NCBI GenBank assembly: GCA_900239685.1
Contig: OENT01000416.1
Coordinates: 1 to 64,000, forward strand
DNA from: Rotaria macrura
Lineage: Eukaryota; Rotifera; Eurotatoria; Philodinida; Philodinidae
DNA: 64,000 bases
Direction of reading: 5' to 3'
The position numbers and the translations under genes are program-made. Positions 57,269 to 64,000 of the stretch are shown here, piece after piece; positions within the stretch are counted from its first letter, which is position 1; each line of letters starts with the position of its first letter. The notes below the pieces were generated by a model. It was not told where the DNA came from. It was given only the letters and a program-made list of their open reading frames with translations, and did no database searches.

Positions 57269-60200
57269 TTAAGATGAACTAAAATCAAATGCAATCATTT
57301 CTAAAACTAAAATAGAAAAGTATGATTGAGAACATAATGGTTCATTATCGAATGTTTGACAGTGATTTGTATGTCCGTGACATAGTGATCGATCGATGTA
57401 TAAACCATTACCGTCGCTAAGAAAATAAAGACGAAACTAAAAATGATCGAGACTTTCTTAGATATTATTTACCCTCCACCAATAATTAATTTTTCATTAT
57501 CAACAAATAAAAACATGTCACGTTTTATTTGGGTTTGACGGCTATTATCATTCTGTTGTTGTCCTACCCAAGAATATTTAATTTGCTTCGGTAAAAGTGT
57601 AAATAAAAATGATTCTCCAACACCAAAATATGTTCTACTATGACGATTGGACCAAAGGCCAGCACAAAATGCACCAAATATCTATTTAAATAAATAATAT
57701 TTAAAATTAAGTTATTAAATCAAAATGTATAGCAAAAATTCTAAAGGGAAAAGTAATTTCTCGTTCCGTTTCCACGATATCCGAGAAAACAAATGTTACT
57801 TCCGGTTAGATTTTTTTTCTTCTTCTTTCTCTACTATTCAATGCATGCTTTTAGTATCGTTCAACAATACTTACTTCGCCATTGGTAGCTTTTATTATTA
57901 AAATTGAATATTCAAGTTCATCAATTTTATCCAGTAATGTTTGCAAACGAAATCCATCTTCTTCGGTCGTGAAAACTAAAATCGGTTGACTTAAACTTAG
58001 ACGTGAAGGTAACCAGTTCCATAGTCTCAAGTACTAGAAAATTAAAAATGAATATGATTTTAGTTCAATTTTTATGTACAAGTGAATATATACTTGTTGA
58101 TGATCAAGTATTGATTTTTCTGGTATCTGTGTCAGATGATGTGATTTAATTAAAGATAATCGTCGATCATGAACGATTTCATGATTGGCATTGACATTAT
58201 TTCTATTGCTATCATCAGATAATGATCGATGATGATTGCTACGTAAAAGCTTTTCTTCATGTTCAATTAGTTTTTGAATTGTGCTTCGTTTTAAATTACG
58301 AATATGGAATGCTATCTAACAGAGAAACGAATCTTTCATCAATCATTATGTACGAGAAGAACGATTTGAAACGGAAAGTTATATCCTCATCTCAATTTTC
58401 ATATAATTAAGGTTTACACAATTCAATAACTTACATGTAGAAGACGATCGATTGATATTGAAATTTGTTGACAAAAATTGGAAATATTTTGATCGCTGCC
58501 ATTCGATCTATGTTTTATTTCTAGATTAAATAAAATTGTTATTAAATCATTGAACTAAATATATTCCTATAGTATATCAATACAACTACGATCATTCAAG
58601 TTTCATATAATTGTGAGAGTACTCTCAGTTGTATTCAACAGTAAAAACTAACTACTATTAACAATATGAAAATGATTTTATTTGATCTATTGGAGAATAT
58701 TATACTTTATTGAACTTCTCTAAACCTGTAACAAGAAAGTAGTTTAGTACTTTCGAATAGTATGCTAGAAATGTAGAAATTTAAATCGTTTTATTATTCA
58801 ACATTCTTCATAGATCGCACATTGTATTAATAAAAACTCAGCTTAATTCAAAAGAGGAGGAATATGATCACAAAAAACAACGTAGTTGTGAGTAATTGTA
58901 TTTCTGATGTTAATGATAGATATGCATATAAATGAAAAAACTTTCAGTACAATATCTTTCGGATTACCAATTGGAAAATACAATGTATCAAGTATTTCTA
59001 ATTACTTGAAAGTTATTTTGATTAATATATCTTGTGCAAGAAAAACTCATAACTATTTATCTATTCCTCTCTAACCTACACTGCAGAAGCAGCTCATCTA
59101 TTAGAAAGATATCTAATTGACATACGGTTTTTGATCGTATAACGATAACGTCTGTCACGATCTGTAATTGGAAAGAAGGTTTATGTCTGTCGATGGCATG
59201 GGGTAGTGGGTGTAAACTTCTAATCTATATACTTCAACATTCCTTTATGATTGTGTTTCACAAAAAGTTTAAAAAGAACACAACTATCCTTGTTCGGGGT
59301 TTATTTTTCCTGGCACATACCTTTTGTAAATAGATGAACAAGTGTTAAACTAATCCGAAATAAAACTTTTGGTCCTTCGAGAAGAAAACAATCCATTAGT
59401 TTCACCTAAACAGAAGAACATCCAAAATCATATGTTTCAAATCGTCCAAAATCTGTTTAGTACGAGATGAACAAATGGTAAATAACGAAAAATCCACCAA
59501 AACCATTCGTGATAAAATTCTTTGGAATTCGTATATCGTTGATCAATAATATCATGTGCAGATTTCTAAATAAGTGAAATAGAATTAATTCAATTGATTA
59601 TCTTTTAAATTTAACATACATAATAATGTTTTAATAATCTTTTAAAAACATTCGAATAAGCTTCCCATTGTAAACGTGTTACGCCGCATAGCCAATTTTT
59701 AATTAATAGACGATTGAGTAAAAATAAAACTTCACATTCATTGTGATAGTGTAAAAATACGGCTGCAAACGGTTCCAACGATGGACAATATGTTACATCC
59801 GGATGTAATGAAGCAAATGTTATAAGAATCGTATGTAGGAGAGATTGGCCTGATTGTTCATTAATATAATAAAAGCAAATATTATTACTATCAACAAAAC
59901 TTGGCCATTGATTACATTTGGATGATTGAGAATTAAAATTGTTATCGATAATCATCGATGTTGTTGTTAATGCTGTCTGTGATGTATTAGGTTTATCTTG
60001 ATTTTCGCGTAATGAACTAGTAGGATTCAATTTCAATTCGTTCATCCATAAATGCTGACGTATATTATGATCGATTGGCCATATGATCGAACGTATTAAA
60101 TACTTGAGTCGATTAAAATCATTATCCGACACCGGATGTAATGTTATGCTAAGCGATGAATCAGTTGAACTTGAAAAATAGCTACCTCGTTTAGTGAAAA

Positions 60201-60408
60201 AAAGTAGATCGACGACATCTCGTTGTTGATGATGTTTTTCATTATTTTTTTTTAGTTGAACTGATAAATCCTTTTGCATGTGAACTATTGTATCATCACC
60301 GATAACATCACTATTAAATGGGTGGCTATTGTCAACCGGCATATGAACATGCAGTATGGTTTCAAGTGAGTCTAAACGAGACACGACAAGGATGTAGATT
60401 TTTGAAGA
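57269..60408 (-). CDS. TBC1D24: TBC1D24/Skywalker-type TBC-TLDc protein (5' end unresolved)
   Basis: Eight exons read on the minus strand: 59620-60408, 59464-59565, 59321-59405, 58435-58520, 58094-58315, 57875-58033, 57473-57681 and 57269-57416. All have GT-AG sites and agreeing phases, giving about 599 residues to a TAA. The Rab-GAP-like TBC region includes RLKYLIRSIIWPIDHNIRQH, YCPSLEPFAAVFLHY, FWWIFRYLPFVHL and MDCFLLEGPKVLFRISL. The C-terminal TLDc domain includes LRLWNWLPSRLSLSQP, IFGAFCAGLW, TYFGVGESFLFTL, KLIIGGGDG and HCQTFDNEPLC. TBC1D24 and fly Skywalker act in synaptic-vesicle and endosome traffic with phosphoinositide and Rab35/ARF6 links. The usual TBC Gln finger (Y-x-Q) reads Y-C-P here, as in TBC1D24, so GAP activity is doubtful. 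Introns are 54-193 bases except one of 800. The first exon found begins at a TTTTTAG acceptor; the start codon exon was not found. Confidence 0.9.
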
Positions 60409-63400
60409 CTAAAAAGAAAGATGAACATGTCATTCCAATTTTCCGTTTTCTCTCTTCATCGTTCTTTTTTATTGATCGATTTTTGTTTATACGATAAGTG
60501 TGACAAAAACTCGTTTTCTCGTTTGCTCTCTAATATATTTTTCTCGTTGCCAGTCAAGTAATTGAGTAAACAGAAATGATCAATCGACAAAAAGAAAAGA
60601 ATTACGACAGAAAAAAAGAACAACTTCGTTCCTTCCACAACTGTATCATATCGATGAACGTTGAACAAGTTTCTTTTTAACACTCGTTTTACCTATGTGC
60701 GACCTAACTGTAGTCTGTGACTACATCGAAAGAGCCGATTTATTCAAATATGTCATCGGTGCCATCATCGAGAAATTTTTATGTGCGTGTATGTCATTCC
60801 ATAGTGTACTCAACATCTCAAGGACAAAAGTAATACTTAGTTATTTCTAATGTTAAATAACAGAGAAAATATATTGGAAATGAGCAACAACGAGACAGAA
60901 AAAAATATATAGAGAGAGAGAAATTTATATTCAGGGAAACTCATTGAGAGAAGCATAATAGAGAACAAGAATCTAATTAATACTGTCTTGCATTTGATTG
61001 TTCCGTATACTTATTGGTCACAAAATAATTGACAGAACATATTTTCACTTACTTTTATGACTTAAATTATAAAGAAATAAAAACATCGATTCAATAAGAT
61101 AGGCACAATTATTATGACAGATTAATGTGACAACTTAAAACGGATTTTGCTGTGAAGAAATCTACGATATTATGATTTGTTGATAACGAAGGGGATATAC
61201 GTAAAAATAAAAAATACTGTCGAAAATAGTTAAGAAAAAAATATATAATAATTAACACATTTCTAACAGTAGAACAATAATAATACAACGCATATATTTT
61301 GATTTTGAATAATCAATGCATCGATTTTTCGTTAAGAAGATTGATTATGAATGAAAAATAACAAAGCAAAAAGTGATCTATCATATGTAAAAATTGTATT
61401 TTCTCCGTAAACATGCAATGTCTAATCTTAGAATAGAAAAGAACCAGCTGTTTCTTTTTTATTAGAAGAAGCATGTTTTCTTGATTGATACATTGTGTTC
61501 TTCGATGAAGAACATTTTTAAAACATCATTGAACATCAAGAAAAAAAAAAAGAACAACTAGAGACTATTATTTTTGTAAAAATTATCTAAAGAACAAGTT
61601 TGTACTTAGTATCCATCATCTATCAAGCATTCAAATAGACAAATTCTTACAGTCGAATCATCATTCTAACTATGCATATCTTATTTTTGAATAATAAACA
61701 AGACATTTGAAATCATTGGAGAATTCTGCAATTGCTTCATTGTAATCATGTTTTATGTTTAGTTCATTCAGCTATTTTCAGAAAATGTCTTAAATATTTC
61801 AATTTCGAACTGAATAGAAAAATAATCAACTAATTCGTTCGTTGAATAATATTTTTGTTGATAGACACGAAAGGATTCGAAATATTTATTCTAATATTAT
61901 TGAACGGAAATCATTCTTTAGTAAAAAAATTCATCAACGAAGATTACATACACGTAGCAGATATTTTACATGAAGTAGAAAATAGAAAATTATTTTTCTA
62001 AGAACACAGTATAATTTTACTTACTATTGTCGTATGAAATGAATGAAGTGTTATTCAGTAGTTTGACGAATGTTCTTTTCTTTTCCCGTAATATCAAATA
62101 TTGACAAACTGAAGTTTAATAATTACATGAAAAAAAAATGATAATCATATTCGTTTTAGGATAATGTCATTAAAATAATTTCCTATTTTCGACAGGTCAC
62201 CTATTTGATCATTATTATCAAATAAGCATTACTCGATGATTACTTTTAGTGTTCAATTAAAACATCATAGATTAGAGAATATCATTCATGCATAGATAAA
62301 TCATTCTGCGATGCGAAGAAACTTGAGACAACAACAGTCATAGGATCATCATGATAATCAAAATTTGAATTGTAATGTAAACGCTATTGTATGATAACGC
62401 TTTCTATTAAATGTAACATTTTTTTTTCTAAATGATGAAAAAAAAATTCTCATCACACTGGTATAATTTGATTTCATTACCATGGAAAAAAACACAGTTG
62501 TTAATTAATGTCATGTCAACATATAAGCATTTTATGGTCCTATGATTTGGGAATATTCGATTGAATGTTTTCTAGAAGACAGCTCTGTCTATTTAATATG
62601 TCAACATCGAATTGTTAAAATAATTCATGAAAGTTTCATATGATGGATTCTGTTATCAATCATTCAAACTATGGTTATTTTGTATTGTATGCATACGTCA
62701 AGTTTTTGTTATATTTGATTGAAAACTGAAAGTATATTTTTTTATGTAGAGACGAGAGAATTTGAAATCATCTGTAATGTTGAGTAGAAGACTATGAAAA
62801 TAAATAAATAAAAAAACATTTTACTTCTTGTATTGTATTGGTCAAGCATTGACCTAAAACGAAGTGACTCTCCATTGTTGTTTTACTATTGATAAGTACT
62901 AGATATCCCATTACTGTTAAGTTCTCAATTCAGATGGACTTTATTTTCAGAAGAATTCAAGCATCATATGTATTTACAATATTTTCATAATAATCTGCCA
63001 TGGATTGGTTTCTGGAATAAAAAAAAATATAGAATTACGGTCAAATGTTCAAATTGAATAGATATCTGACTACATTTATATATTGTAAATATCAAATCGC
63101 TTCGATCTTGATCGGATATGAGACTTCAATTGGAAGATTGTTTTTCAAGCGTAGATTTCACATGTCTCAACTTTGTTTTGTATAAAACATTAAATCGAAA
63201 TCTTACTATCTATGTTAACAAATTTTTCTATACGTCAAACTGAATTATTTGTACAAGTGTCAAACACTTAGATTGTTCGATGGGTCAGAGAAAGACCAAA
63301 AGTAATATAATATCGAAAATTTTAATTGACAAGATATTCACTATTTTTGACATTATACTAACATAATAGCATAGAGCATAAACAAGTTGTGAGTTTTCGA

Positions 63401-64000
63401 ATAAAATATTATCTTTTCCGTTTAGCAACTGTAAGTGATAAACTATCTAAGTATCCAATTACATTAATAAGACCATAATAGTATCTTTCATCAAGACTAT
63501 CAATACGAACTTGAATTGACTTTGTTTTAATTTGTTTCTTTCTATCAGATGAACATCGAACCAATAAAACAATTAGACTAAGATACTAGAACATCATTGC
63601 TCAGTGTTCCTGTTTTTTTGTTTTTAATTAAACTTATCCATAATATTGAACGTAGGAGCGATTAAATCTATAAATCTATCTTATTACTTTTGAATATGCT
63701 CGATAAAGAACATAAAACATTGTTCATATCACTGCATAAGACTCATTCGTCGAATAAATCGCTGTGAAATCTTTAGATAGTTGTTCATGTATCGAAGAAA
63801 TTATGTAAGATGATTCTGATTAGAACACTGATATCATCGTCCAATATAGATAAACAAAGACCAGCTGAAATCTTTAAATTGAATGATACTATCTACACTG
63901 AAACCATATGTATACGTAAATGTTTTGTAATTCCAAGAAATCGATGCAGATTGTAAAATCAAGATCATTTTATAGCAACGGGACTTCGAAAAATTGAAGT
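60409..64000. other. Gene-poor stretch upstream of the TBC-TLDc gene
   Basis: No supported gene. The 75-codon minus frame at 60456-60683 is Phe/Leu-rich and unsupported. The missing first exon(s) of the TBC-TLDc gene should lie here on the minus strand or beyond the window. AT-rich, with many A- and T-runs. Confidence 0.4.

Noticed and set aside
58222..58410. 62-codon plus frame
   Set aside because: Antisense to an exon of the TBC-TLDc gene.

Overview
The window looks like nuclear DNA of a small invertebrate, most likely a bdelloid rotifer. The reasons are: AT-rich sequence; genes with very short introns (54-60 bases) and GT-AG sites; a single-exon receptor joining LDL-receptor class A and EGF modules to a rhodopsin-like 7TM domain, an architecture I associate with bdelloids; and many different small transposon remnants at low copy number. 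The species is an inference; no rRNA or mitochondrial marker is present. Three isolated n characters (5653, 12638, 49034) show it is an assembled scaffold.

Layout. 1-830 is the edge of a decayed ~92-bp tandem satellite. 2.2-7.7 kb holds four terminal-inverted-repeat (TIR) or foldback elements. 8.4-8.9 kb is a large trinucleotide repeat. 11.6-12.2 kb (minus) encodes a small protein made of ten 15-residue repeats. 12.5-13.9 kb is a nested palindrome. 15-20.6 kb holds further decayed inverted-repeat elements, a reading frame broken almost only by TAG codons, and a tRNA-like sequence. 21-26.9 kb is nearly featureless. 26.9-27.6 kb (minus) is a GNAT acetyltransferase. 29.3-34.9 kb is a transposon graveyard: foldback elements, a LINE-type reverse transcriptase tail, and a Helitron-type PIF1 helicase tail. 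37.2-37.6 kb may hold a small three-exon membrane protein gene. 40.6-45.3 kb (minus) is the large LDLa/EGF/7TM receptor. 52.6-53.5 kb (minus) holds two exons of an unrecognised gene. 54.5-55.5 kb (plus) is a compact rhodopsin-like receptor. 57.3-60.4 kb (minus) is an eight-exon gene for a TBC1D24/Skywalker-type TBC-TLDc protein that I assembled exon by exon. 60.4-64 kb shows no gene.

The confident genes are independent and show no operon-like organisation: two receptors (signalling), one synaptic/vesicle-traffic TBC-TLDc protein, one acetyltransferase. The most unusual content is the mobile DNA. At least nine foldback or TIR elements sit between TA dinucleotides. Several share the end sequence TACCCAGG(TCGA) but have unrelated interiors, each built from its own short reiterated word in both orientations.
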